The position numbers and the translations under genes are program-made. From Chloroflexota bacterium (lineage in GTDB: Bacteria > Chloroflexota > Chloroflexia > JAMDCE01), in NCBI GenBank assembly GCA_023489135.1, contig JAMDCE010000543.1, forward strand, positions 1-13,797: a DNA stretch of 13,797 bases, in the 5' to 3' direction. Below the pieces are notes generated by a model. It was not told the DNA's origin. It saw only the letters and a list, made by a program, of their open reading frames with translations, and did not search any database. Within the stretch, counting starts at the first letter, position 1, and every line of letters begins with the position of its first letter. Below, one piece after another: positions 1 to 6,654 of the stretch.

Positions 1-2
1 GC

Positions 3-9
3 ACCTCCT
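3..9 (-). promoter_or_regulatory. Strong Shine-Dalgarno-like site at the left edge, for a gene beginning outside
   Basis: Read on the minus strand, the first bases contain AGGAGGT, a full match to the anti-16S consensus, only two bases from the window edge. A start codon at normal spacing would lie just outside. This suggests a gene running leftward, divergent from the threonine aldolase. The start itself cannot be seen, so this is inference from one motif. Confidence 0.3.
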
Positions 10-80
10 CGGTGCCCATATCATACCATACCACCAGTCCATCGGTCGACCTAATGTCAGCTATAAGGTAGAAAACTTAT

Positions 81-99
81 CTTCACCCGCTAGGTGAAG
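81..99. other. 7-bp perfect hairpin in the upstream region
   Basis: CTTCACC and GGTGAAG form a perfect 7-bp stem around a 5-nt loop. No T tract follows on the plus strand, and only a weak TTTT follows on the minus strand. It lies between the putative leftward gene and the threonine aldolase promoter. It could be a leader hairpin or an operator; nothing decides. Confidence 0.3.
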
Positions 100-141
100 C
101 CTGGGAGCATGAATTCACGGATTGGGGGCTAACGTCTGGGG

Positions 142-171
142 TTGACCCTACGGGCAAACAAGTGGTACTAT
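142..171 (+). promoter_or_regulatory. Sigma70-type promoter of the threonine aldolase gene
   Basis: The -35 element TTGACC (142-147) is 18 bp from the -10 element TACTAT (166-171). A TGG triplet directly before the -10 makes it an extended -10. Transcription would begin near 178, giving a leader of about 80 nt before the ATG at 258. The match is good and correctly placed. Confidence 0.6.
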
Positions 172-257
172 CCTCCGGGGTTGGTTCTTGGGGCTGGAGG
201 GGTGGATTCGAGCCGGGTTGAACTGGCGGTGACTAAACTGGGGGTTTGCAAGTAGGC

Positions 258-1289
258 ATGAAAACAGTCGACCTTCGAAGCGACACGGTTACCCTTCCGA
301 CCCAAGAAATGCGCGAGGCGATTTACTGGGCGGAGCTGGGCGACGACGTCTACGGGGAGGACCCGACGGTCAATCGTTTGGAGAAGATGGCCGCCGAGTT
401 GGTGGGCAAGGAGGCGGCGGTTCTGGTGACCAGCGGGAGCCAGGCCAATCTGGCGAGCGTCCTGGCGCACACGCAGCGCGGGGATGAGGTCATTCTGGGG
501 GACGAGTCTCACATCCTGTTGTTCGAAGCGGCCTCGGCGGCCACTTTTGGCAGCCTCCAGATGCGCGCGCTGACCAACGGCGGTGGCATGATCGATCCCT
601 CGCTCATCGAGCATGCCATCCGTCCTCCGGGGCTTCACAATCCCAGGACCGGGCTGGTCTGTCTGGAGAACACTCACAATCGCTGCGGAGGAGCCGTTCT
701 CACGCCGGAGTACATCGGGCAGGTTTGCCAGATCGCGCACTCCCGCGGCGTGCCGGTCCACCTGGACGGGGCCCGAATATTCAACGCTGCCGCTTACCTG
801 GGTATCGAAGCACGGAAGATCGTGGCGCCGGTAGACTCCGTGTCCTTTTGCCTCTCCAAGGGCTTAAGCGCGCCGGTGGGTTCTTTGGTGTGCGGCAGCG
901 CCGATTTCGTGAATCGCGCCCGCAAGATTCGCAAGATGGCCGGGGGTGGCATGCGCCAGGCCGGAATAATAGCGGCCGCCGGAATCGTTGCCCTGGAAAA
1001 GATGATCGGCCGTCTGACCGAGGATCACGAAAACGCCCGCCGGCTGGCCTATGGCCTGGCGTCTATCGCGGGGATCGCGATCGACCCGGCCAGGGTTCAG
1101 ACCAACATAGTAGTCTTCGATATGATCGCCGAGCACCTCGGCGCCGAGCAGTTCATCGCTTCCTTGCGCCAGGAAGGCGTGCGCGTCTCATCCTTCGGCG
1201 GCCGTAAGATTCGGATGGTCACGCATTACGGCATCGAGGCCGGGGACATCGATCTGACCCTGGCGGCGGTGAGGAAGGTGCTGGGGTAG
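258..1289 (+). CDS. ltaE: Low-specificity L-threonine aldolase (PLP-dependent)
   Basis: A 343-aa cytosolic enzyme of the beta-eliminating lyase/threonine aldolase family (PLP fold type I). The family cleaves L-threonine or L-allo-threonine to glycine and acetaldehyde. The N terminus MKTVDLRSDTVTLPT is the family's typical opening. Visible motifs are GDESHI near residue 82, LENTHN, HLDGAR with D170 for the PLP ring nitrogen, and the PLP lysine K201 in LSKGLSAPVGS. I chose ATG 258 because it gives the usual family N terminus and has a weak AAGTAGG just upstream; an in-frame TTG at 246 is possible but would add only four residues. It is full length and appears monocistronic, with its promoter at 142-171. 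A short inverted repeat, GCTGGG/CCCAGC (1280-1296), spans the stop codon but has no T tract. Family assignment is firm; the stereospecificity of the substrate is not visible in sequence. Confidence 0.93.
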   Translation: MKTVDLRSDTVTLPTQEMREAIYWAELGDDVYGEDPTVNRLEKMAAELVGKEAAVLVTSGSQANLASVLAHTQRGDEVILGDESHILLFEAASAATFGSLQMRALTNGGGMIDPSLIEHAIRPPGLHNPRTGLVCLENTHNRCGGAVLTPEYIGQVCQIAHSRGVPVHLDGARIFNAAAYLGIEARKIVAPVDSVSFCLSKGLSAPVGSLVCGSADFVNRARKIRKMAGGGMRQAGIIAAAGIVALEKMIGRLTEDHENARRLAYGLASIAGIAIDPARVQTNIVVFDMIAEHLGAEQFIASLRQEGVRVSSFGGRKIRMVTHYGIEAGDIDLTLAAVRKVLG

Positions 1290-1681
1290 GCCCAGCTCAG
1301 GTCACGGACGAATACGCGGACATTCACATTGTCGCGCATCTTGCTCTGTGCGCCTCACTCGAAGTCCGGGCCAGGTCTCTTCCCCGGCAACGCTTCTTGG
1401 ACCGAATTGTTCATGGTTTCGGATGTTTTGCCCCTCAGATATCATACTAGAAGTCATGTCCCCCACCTTTGGCGATGACTCTTGGTCCGTGGCATCTTCC
1501 AAATCGGGAACTGCAGGGAACAAGCGCCCGAGGTGGCGCAATATGGAGAACTTGACGTGATGGCCTGGGTTGAATACACTATCGACAGTAAGTAAAGTGA
1601 TGGTACTCTGTTGCGGGCAGTTAGAAGTTCTGGAGCGTGTTTCCCCCTTTTCGAAGTGCTGGTCTCCTACGAGAGGGTGCT
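1290..1681. other. Gene-free stretch ahead of the restriction-modification genes
   Basis: I see no convincing gene here. Short open frames on both strands lack a ribosome site and resemble no family. The stretch reads more A+T-rich than the aldolase gene. It contains the candidate promoter at 1570-1609 and probably marks the left boundary of the acquired segment, although no direct repeat or integrase trace is visible. Confidence 0.5.
1570..1609 (+). promoter_or_regulatory. Candidate promoter(s) for the restriction-modification operon
   Basis: Two overlapping readings exist. One is TTGAAT (1570-1575) with 17 bp to TAAAGT (1593-1598). The other is TCGACA (1582-1587) with 16 bp to TACTCT (1604-1609), preceded by an extended TGG. 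Both point toward the methyltransferase and leave a 70-80-nt leader. Either or both could act; the choice cannot be made from sequence. Confidence 0.4.
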
Positions 1682-2605
1682 ATGGCCGATGGTCTTGAAA
1701 TGATGGTTCAGCCGACCCTTCCCGGCTACGAAGCAGGTGTTCACATCGTTTCCGAAAAAGATATGTTAGCCGCCCTCGGCGGCTTCTTGAAGGACGAAGC
1801 TTCGGATTCATTAGTGGTGATCGGCGACTGCAGAAGGGTGCTGGCGCAGATGCCTGCCGGAAAGTTTCAGACTTGTGTCACGTCTCCCCCATACTGGTCT
1901 CTTCGCAATTATGGCATCCAGGGCCAGATCGGGCTCGAGGACTCACTGGGCGACTATATCCAAAGCTTGGTGCAGGTGTTCGAGGAAGTACGCCGCGTCT
2001 TGCGCGACGACGGAACGCTCTGGCTCAATATTGGTGACGGGTACACTTCGGGAGGCCGTACGTGGCGAGCACCTGACAAGAAGAACCCAGCGCGCGCGAT
2101 GGACACGCGGCCCCCGACCCCCGATGGCTTGAAACCCAAGGATCTTGTCGGTGTCCCTTGGAAACTGGCATTCGCATTGCAGGCATCTGGTTGGTTCCTG
2201 CGTTCGGATATTGTATGGCACAAACCGAACTGCCAGCCAGAAAGCGTGAAGGATCGTCCGACTAGAAGCCATGAACTGGTGTTTCTGCTCTCCAAGAGCG
2301 AGCGATATTTGTACAATAACCAGTCTTTCCGCGGCCCGAACGGCCGCAACTTGCGTAGCGTGTGGGAAATTCCCACTCAACCATGCAAGGAGGCCCATTT
2401 CGCGGTCTTTCCTCCTGACCTTGTGTCTCCTTGCATTGAGCTGGGCAGCAAACCCGGCGACCTCGTCCTCGACCCGTTTCTTGGATCAGGTACGACGGGA
2501 TTCGTGGCGCTGAAGATGGGTCGTCGCTTCGCAGGGATTGAGTTGAATCCGGGCTACGTGAGGATAACCGAACGACGGCTTAATGGCAGTGTGACCTATG
2601 GGTAA
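1682..2605 (+). CDS. Type II DNA methyltransferase, beta class, probably N4-cytosine (expected CCCGGG)
   Basis: A 307-aa modification enzyme that transfers a methyl group from AdoMet to an exocyclic amino group in DNA. Catalytic motif IV is TSPPYW (residues 67-72) and the AdoMet-binding motif DPFLGSGTT lies far downstream (264-272). This IV-before-I order defines the beta class. SPPY rather than DPPY is typical of N4-cytosine enzymes. A putative target-recognition region lies between, about 110-230, and contains DIVWHKPN and RPTRSHE. ATG 1682 is preferred because GAGAGGG ends four bases upstream; an in-frame GTG at 1637 would add 15 residues without a ribosome site. The partner is the XcyI-like endonuclease immediately downstream, which makes C-m4C-CGGG the likely product; this is inferred from the partner. 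Several A+T-rich, non-optimal codons contrast with flanking metabolic genes and fit horizontal transfer. Confidence 0.88.
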   Translation: MADGLEMMVQPTLPGYEAGVHIVSEKDMLAALGGFLKDEASDSLVVIGDCRRVLAQMPAGKFQTCVTSPPYWSLRNYGIQGQIGLEDSLGDYIQSLVQVFEEVRRVLRDDGTLWLNIGDGYTSGGRTWRAPDKKNPARAMDTRPPTPDGLKPKDLVGVPWKLAFALQASGWFLRSDIVWHKPNCQPESVKDRPTRSHELVFLLSKSERYLYNNQSFRGPNGRNLRSVWEIPTQPCKEAHFAVFPPDLVSPCIELGSKPGDLVLDPFLGSGTTGFVALKMGRRFAGIELNPGYVRITERRLNGSVTYG

Positions 2606-2634
2606 GGGCGATGCAATGAAAAGCATCACCGCCC
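2604..2634 (+). promoter_or_regulatory. Hairpin enclosing the endonuclease ribosome site and start codon
   Basis: GGGC GATGC (2606-2614) can pair with GCATC (2623-2627) and GCCC (2631-2634), giving nine base pairs with a 3-nt bulge on the 3' side. The Shine-Dalgarno AAGGG (2604-2608) lies at and in the stem, and ATG 2616 lies in the 8-nt loop. The methyltransferase stop TAA (2603-2605) directly abuts the structure, so a terminating ribosome would open it. This is a plausible device for making endonuclease synthesis depend on methyltransferase translation. Confidence 0.5.
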
Positions 2635-3584
2635 CGGACGCATCGCGGCAGGTGGCGTTCCATCAACTCCTTGTTGCGGCGCGCAAGACTTGGCTCTCAG
2701 ATGCGCTGAGGGACACGCTCGGGAGCGTTGATCCCAACGTGCTTAAGGGACAGCTTGCCGCATTTGTGCCCTGTGATGCTCAACAGATTCTTGCCAAAGC
2801 AGGCGTGCGAGACGAACACGTCTTCCCTGCTCCTGCAGTCCTTGAAGCTACACCAACCCTTGTCGGTTACTACCGTTTGTTGTTAGGTGTGCCGCAGAAG
2901 TCCTTTTACCAGGGGAGCACGGGGATGGGGTGTTTCAAGGGCATGGAGACCAGAGGCATCCTAACTGCTAGTCAACGGGAGCGCTTGCCCGATTTTTGCC
3001 TGGCTATGAGCCTAGCGTTGGCCGATCTCGTCCGTCAGGTCTCTCCCCAACTTACTTCACGCGACGTGGCTGAGCTTCCCTTGTTGACCCTTGGGCAGCA
3101 GTTTCAGGGTGCGAACAATGTACGCATAGGCAAACAGGCGATCGTTGACATATTCCTTGTCCTTAGCGAGATTGTGAAGAACCACACAACTAAGCGTGAG
3201 GAATTGAGACTAACTGTGCGAAACGCGTCAGGGCGTAACGTGCTCATCTCTATGTCACAAGACCCTGACGTGAGCATAGAGGAGGAGTTCGGCGGCCAAT
3301 GGAGAAAAAAGGTGGCGGTCGAGATCAAGGGAGGAACAGATAAGAGCAACGCGCATAACCGGGCCGGCGAGGCAGAGAAATCACACCAAAAAGCAAAGAG
3401 CCAGGGCTATCGCGACTTCTGGACGATTATTGCCAAGAAGGGAATCGATGTGCACAAGCTTCAGCGTGAATCCCCCACAACGAATTCGTGGTTTGACGTG
3501 GCGCAGGTGCTTGGGAGACAAGGACCGGATTGGGACGAGTTCCGCAGTCGCTTTGCTGAAGTTGTGGGCATCCCGGTCGAGTAG
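2616..3584 (+). CDS. XcyI-like type II restriction endonuclease (PD-(D/E)XK), expected target CCCGGG
   Basis: A 322-aa protein resembling the XcyI/Cfr9I endonuclease family in length, gene order and overall sequence character. Those family members cut C^CCGGG. The nuclease core is visible as a PD pair (D218) followed by E236-I-K238 in VAVEIKGG, a PD-(D/E)XK site that binds the metal ion for DNA hydrolysis. The basic stretch after it (AHNRAGEAEKSHQKAKSQG) is likely near the DNA. ATG 2616 has AAGGG seven bases upstream and is preferred. An in-frame ATG at 2598 would overlap the methyltransferase by 8 nt but lacks a ribosome site. Translation is probably coupled to the upstream gene through the hairpin at 2604-2634. 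No controller (C) protein gene is visible. The family call rests on recognition, not on a search. An alternative is another PD-(D/E)XK type II enzyme with a related target. Confidence 0.72.
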   Translation: MKSITAPDASRQVAFHQLLVAARKTWLSDALRDTLGSVDPNVLKGQLAAFVPCDAQQILAKAGVRDEHVFPAPAVLEATPTLVGYYRLLLGVPQKSFYQGSTGMGCFKGMETRGILTASQRERLPDFCLAMSLALADLVRQVSPQLTSRDVAELPLLTLGQQFQGANNVRIGKQAIVDIFLVLSEIVKNHTTKREELRLTVRNASGRNVLISMSQDPDVSIEEEFGGQWRKKVAVEIKGGTDKSNAHNRAGEAEKSHQKAKSQGYRDFWTIIAKKGIDVHKLQRESPTTNSWFDVAQVLGRQGPDWDEFRSRFAEVVGIPVE

Positions 3585-3667
3585 TTCACCCTAGGTTGTG
3601 TTTGCTGATGGGGAGAGTTTGCTCGACAAATTGGTCCCGTCGGGTCCGGGATCGCCTCTCACCCCTG

Positions 3668-3690
3668 CCCTCGCCCCGAAGGGGCGAGGG
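3668..3690. repeat. 10-bp perfect G+C-rich hairpin (terminator or dispersed palindrome)
   Basis: CCCTCGCCCC and GGGGCGAGGG pair perfectly around a 3-nt GAA loop, 84 bp after the endonuclease stop. No T tract follows. The sequence resembles short palindromic elements scattered in many bacterial genomes and could also halt transcription of the restriction-modification operon. Copies elsewhere in the genome would decide between a repeat and a local terminator. Confidence 0.5.
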
Positions 3691-3701
3691 AGTTGGCTAC
3701 T

Positions 3702-3730
3702 CTGACGACTAGGCTCACCTCTTGTATGAT
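3702..3730 (+). promoter_or_regulatory. Candidate promoter of the HEPN-like cassette
   Basis: CTGACG (3702-3707) lies 17 bp before TATGAT (3725-3730). The -10 matches consensus at five of six positions and the -35 at four of six. Transcription would start near 3737, about 86 nt before ATG 3823. The -10 overlaps the TGATG/CATCA palindrome. Confidence 0.45.
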
Positions 3731-3740
3731 GTAATCATCA
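3727..3740. promoter_or_regulatory. Palindrome over the cassette -10 and start site (possible operator)
   Basis: TGATG TAAT CATCA is an inverted repeat with 5-bp arms and a 4-bp centre. It overlaps the candidate -10 and expected transcription start. A repressor bound here would block the promoter, as in autoregulated toxin-antitoxin operons. The arms are short and chance is possible. Confidence 0.3.
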
Positions 3741-3822
3741 CAGGCACCATCAACAACGTGAGCCAGTCGGGAAACCCGTCTAGCGGCGAGTGTGTGCATA
3801 AATAGGGCAAGTAATCAAGCTT

Positions 3823-4218
3823 ATGTTGACTGTATCAGATCTCGAAAACGTGGCCGAGGCCAGATTGCTTGATTCTGAGATTCTGTTACGATCTGAGATG
3901 TGCGATGGTGCCGCGCATCCCTGCGGCTATGCAGTTGAGATAGCGCCGAAAAGTAGAAGCTGCAAGACTCTAAGCTGGGTAGGCTACCCCTCAACGGGCA
4001 AGGAATTCCAGAACTTTCAGAGTTTTAGAACACACAATCTCGAGGTGCTGCTCAGTCTGGCAGGGATAGAGACTCTGATCAAGTCTCAATGGCTTGCCGA
4101 ATGGTCTACAGTGACGGCGTGGGATCCGGAAGCATGGTATATGCCCGTCGGCAGCGTGACGCGAGAAACTGCCGAGCTTATGATCGACTCTGCAAAGGTC
4201 TTATTGGAGAACATATGA
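3823..4218 (+). CDS. HEPN-like domain protein, first gene of a two-gene cassette
   Basis: A 131-aa protein that looks like a small all-helical HEPN-type domain. Evidence is the pattern CGYAVEIA (34-41), which resembles the GYAVE-LKA helix of HEPN proteins, and THNLEVLLSLAG (70-81), which resembles their HDL-LL--AG segment. The RNase motif Rx4-6H of active HEPN toxins is not obvious: only R69-T-H71 is seen. It may therefore be non-catalytic or use other residues. ATG 3823 is the only start after an in-frame TAA (3796-3798), but its ribosome site is poor (AGGG lies about 15 nt away). It overlaps the next gene by ATGA, so the two are surely co-transcribed and probably translationally coupled. 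No nucleotidyltransferase partner is present, which sets it apart from the MNT-HEPN toxin-antitoxin type. Its position beside a restriction-modification system suggests a defence or stress role, which is inference. Confidence 0.6.
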   Translation: MLTVSDLENVAEARLLDSEILLRSEMCDGAAHPCGYAVEIAPKSRSCKTLSWVGYPSTGKEFQNFQSFRTHNLEVLLSLAGIETLIKSQWLAEWSTVTAWDPEAWYMPVGSVTRETAELMIDSAKVLLENI

Positions 4219-4613
4219 AACGAGTTGTGGAGAAACTAAGACGGCTCGAGGGAGAGATATCATCGAGGAAAGGCCCATTCTCCTTATTTGCTCTCTTATT
4301 GCGTGAAGAGGCACCAGATAGATGGGATCTAGTCGTTTCGGCGCCCTGGCTTGAAAAAGATATCAAGAAGTCTATGGACTATTTGTCCGGCGAGCTTCGC
4401 TCCCTTCTCACGCTTCAGGAACTACTGACCATTTCTCGAATAGTCATAATTGAACAGGAGAATCCGGGCCTGGAAGCCATTCACAAGGCCATTCCTGCCG
4501 AACAGAGTGTGGTGGAGATTTCACAGAGCAACTTGTTCGGTCTGCAGATCGAACGTGGATATATTATTACTTCCAAGAGTCTCGGCGCGACGGCGGGTAC
4601 CGGAGCGGCTTGA
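4215..4613 (+). CDS. Uncharacterised 132-aa protein, second gene of the HEPN-like cassette
   Basis: I do not recognise a characterised family, though the protein looks like a compact, conserved alpha/beta unit. Visible features are a charged N-terminal helix (1-18), the segment GPFSLFALLLREEAPDRWDL (20-39), SAPWLEKD (42-49), a helical region about 50-75 and beta-like stretches SRIVIIE (74-80) and GYIITS (115-120). No signal peptide, membrane segment or nuclease motif is evident. The last dozen residues are low complexity. ATG 4215 overlaps the preceding stop in an ATGA and has GGAG (4206-4209) five bases upstream. A longer open frame reaches back to 4089 but would overlap the HEPN-like gene by 130 nt and is rejected. 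It could be the partner or antitoxin of the HEPN-like protein. Base composition is visibly lower in G+C than flanking genes. Confidence 0.7.
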   Translation: MKRVVEKLRRLEGEISSRKGPFSLFALLLREEAPDRWDLVVSAPWLEKDIKKSMDYLSGELRSLLTLQELLTISRIVIIEQENPGLEAIHKAIPAEQSVVEISQSNLFGLQIERGYIITSKSLGATAGTGAA

Positions 4614-4633
4614 GACATCCATATTTGGTATGG

Positions 4634-4646
4634 GCGCACGATGCGC
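4634..4646. terminator. Short hairpin between convergent genes
   Basis: GCGCA and TGCGC pair around CGA in the 39-bp gap between the 132-aa gene (plus) and the AMP ligase (minus). The next bases on the plus strand are TAATAATC rather than a T tract. A weak bidirectional terminator is possible from the position alone. Confidence 0.22.
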
Positions 4647-4652
4647 TAATAA

Positions 4653-6437
4653 TCACCCCGGCGTGCCGCTGAAATCTATCTTGACCCTTCCCTCGATCAC
4701 GTCGTCGGTGGTTAGCTTGTCGCGCTTGAGATACGCGTCGCCTTGCTCTTTCGTGATGGCGCCCTCTTGCACCGCCCTGGCGGTGATGTAGGCGCGCAGG
4801 AGTAGCTTGTTTATCTTGTTTACCGGGGTCAGTGGCCAGCCGTCGACGAGCTCGAACCGCTCGGGCAGCTCAAAGATGGCCACCCCCAGCCCTTTCAAGT
4901 GATTCAGCACGTCTTGGAACGTGACCGACTGGCCTTTGGCCGGCTGGACGAAGGCGCAGAGCTTCTCGCCCAATCTCGCGTCGGGCATCCCGACCACGGC
5001 GGCGAAAGCCACTTTCTCGTTTGAAACTATCTTGTCCTCGACCGCGGCCGGATAGACGTTCTCGCCGGCTCGCTTGATCATGTCCTTTTTTCGACCCTCG
5101 ACGACGTACCTTCCGTCCTCTCGCTGGGACATGAGGTCTCCCGAATGCATAAAACCCTGCTCGTCGAACGCTTTCTTGTTCTCCTCCGGAACCCGGAAGT
5201 AGCCCTTGAACGTGAGCGGCCCTCTGCTGATCATCTCCCCGATCTGGCCGCGCTCGACGTCTTTGCCTTCGTCGTCGACCAGTCTGAACTGGGCATCGGG
5301 ATCGGCTACTATCGGCCGTCCCACTGTATACATGTGCACTTCCTTGGGGTTATCCCAGCGGGTGCAGATGATCGGGCCCTCCGACATGCCGAAGATGTTG
5401 ACAAACTGCAGGCCACGCTCGTCGACGAACCATTGGACGAGCTCGGGTTTGACCTTTTCCGCCGCGCCCATCATGGTCTTCAGCGAGCTGAGGTCGTAGT
5501 CCTTCATCTTTCCTTTGGCGTCTATCCAATACGTCATTTGGATAGGGATCAACAGGACGTGGGTGGCCCGGTAGCGCTCGACCAACCTGAACATGTGCTC
5601 GGGAGTGGGCGTCTTGCAGAGGATGTGGGTGAGCCCTCGATAAATCCCAGGGCCGTAGAGCACGGTCATGGCGGCGTTGTGCAGCACCGGCACCGCCACC
5701 AGCGGAACCGACTCGTCGGTGTATCCGATGGCCCGTCCGAAGTGGTCCCACTGGCAGATCTGATCGTTGTAGGTTCTCGGTATGCCTTTGGGAATTCCGG
5801 TTGTGCCGCCGGACAGATGCTGGCACATGATGTCGTCGGGGACCGGCTTGAGCTGGTCGAGATAATCGGATGGGTGTTCCTTTTCGATCTCCTGGCTTAG
5901 GAGCTCTTCGAGGGCCATCCAGCGCTCGGGTGCCTCTCCGCCCACTGTCAGGAAGACGCGGGCGTGCGGGATCTCGTCCCTGAACTCGTCGACCATGCCG
6001 GTGTAATCGAACTTTTCCCCGACCGGCATCACCACGCCCTTGACTCGGTGGAGCCTGGCCTCGTGGCTGATCTCGGCCCGCCGGTGGCGCGGCAGGCACA
6101 TCACGGGAATGGCTCCGATGCGGTTCAAGCCGAAGAACAGATAGAAGGCCTCCACCGTGTTCATAAGATCGAGGACGACGAAATCCCCGTAGCCAATACC
6201 CAGCCGCGTGAGGTGAAGGGCCAGTCGGTGGGATTTCTGCTGCATTCCCAACCACGTTTCTTCGGTGAGCCATTCCGCAAAGGCCAGCTTGTTGGGATAC
6301 AGGTAGGCGTTGCGATCCAGGAGATCGCAGGAGGTTACGTTCTTCCATAGCCCCTTAGCGGTGTACCGGGAGCACTCCTCCTCGGTATACGGATGCCAGC
6401 CCTCGATCACTTCCCTGTGGGTCTGCCTTGCCATCAT
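4653..6437 (-). CDS. Aryl-acid AMP ligase, EntE/DhbE-like (ANL superfamily)
   Basis: A 594-aa adenylate-forming enzyme that should activate a carboxylic acid with ATP for transfer to CoA or a carrier thiol. The P-loop motif SGGTTGIPKG (209-218) followed by IPRTYND closely matches 2,3-dihydroxybenzoate-AMP ligases. The A5 motif is NIFGMSEGP (347-355), the ribose-binding aspartate is in SGD (D434), the hinge is in EGRKKDMIKRAGENVYP, and the catalytic C-terminal lysine is K541 in TPVNKINK. The usual TPxGK glycine is asparagine here. It is about 60 residues longer than EntE, with an N-terminal extension (GWHPYTEEEC) and an extra tail. GGAGAGGAGA lies directly upstream; ATG 6437 or ATG 6434 is the start (GTG 6440 is too close to the ribosome site). 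No isochorismatase, carrier protein or NRPS gene is nearby, so a siderophore role is not supported; a catabolic aryl-CoA role is equally possible. Domain call is firm, substrate unknown. Confidence 0.88.
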   Translation of the reverse strand: MMARQTHREVIEGWHPYTEEECSRYTAKGLWKNVTSCDLLDRNAYLYPNKLAFAEWLTEETWLGMQQKSHRLALHLTRLGIGYGDFVVLDLMNTVEAFYLFFGLNRIGAIPVMCLPRHRRAEISHEARLHRVKGVVMPVGEKFDYTGMVDEFRDEIPHARVFLTVGGEAPERWMALEELLSQEIEKEHPSDYLDQLKPVPDDIMCQHLSGGTTGIPKGIPRTYNDQICQWDHFGRAIGYTDESVPLVAVPVLHNAAMTVLYGPGIYRGLTHILCKTPTPEHMFRLVERYRATHVLLIPIQMTYWIDAKGKMKDYDLSSLKTMMGAAEKVKPELVQWFVDERGLQFVNIFGMSEGPIICTRWDNPKEVHMYTVGRPIVADPDAQFRLVDDEGKDVERGQIGEMISRGPLTFKGYFRVPEENKKAFDEQGFMHSGDLMSQREDGRYVVEGRKKDMIKRAGENVYPAAVEDKIVSNEKVAFAAVVGMPDARLGEKLCAFVQPAKGQSVTFQDVLNHLKGLGVAIFELPERFELVDGWPLTPVNKINKLLLRAYITARAVQEGAITKEQGDAYLKRDKLTTDDVIEGRVKIDFSGTPG

Positions 6438-6578
6438 CACTCTCCTCTCCAGAATTGATTCCGCAACACAACTCGGCTGATACCGGGTCCACGGAGGTTT
6501 TCGCAGGGGTTTCCAAAGGAAAATTGCGCGAATGGGATCTCGACGTGGAGAGACAGGGCACCGTCGCCCGTTTCGCCT

Positions 6579-6610
6579 ATTATACTACAGCGGTCCAGTC
6601 AAAGGTGCAA
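6579..6610 (-). promoter_or_regulatory. Possible promoter of the AMP ligase gene
   Basis: On the minus strand a perfect TATAAT (6584-6579) occurs about 140 bp before the ligase start. TTGACT (6602-6597) is only 12 bp upstream and TTGCAC (6610-6605) is 20 bp upstream, so neither spacing is ideal. The -10 is good but the assignment is uncertain. The rest of the 300-bp gap (6438-6737) holds only this and the hairpin at 6655-6689. Confidence 0.27.
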
Positions 6611-6654
6611 CGAAGGGAATACGTCGAGAAGTTGCAGGAAGGCACGAATAGTGG

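Noticed and set aside
130..200. T-box-like TGGTAC upstream of the threonine aldolase gene
   Set aside because: Only the TGGTAC core matches. The ACCGCG continuation, a stem I with AGTA/specifier loop and a terminator pair are all missing, and the same bases form a good extended -10 promoter element.
1302..1560. Short open frames on both strands (70-79 codons) before the methyltransferase, as a controller (C) gene
   Set aside because: Neither has a helix-turn-helix pattern or a ribosome site, and their residue make-up looks random.
4215..4613. Second cassette gene as an MNT-type nucleotidyltransferase antitoxin of an MNT-HEPN pair
   Set aside because: No GSx10DxD motif or nucleotidyltransferase pattern is present in the 132 residues.
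5145..5900. Long plus-strand open frame of 251 codons opposite the AMP ligase
   Set aside because: It is antisense to a gene with clear family motifs, has no ribosome site, and its composition is what the third-position G+C bias of the real gene produces.
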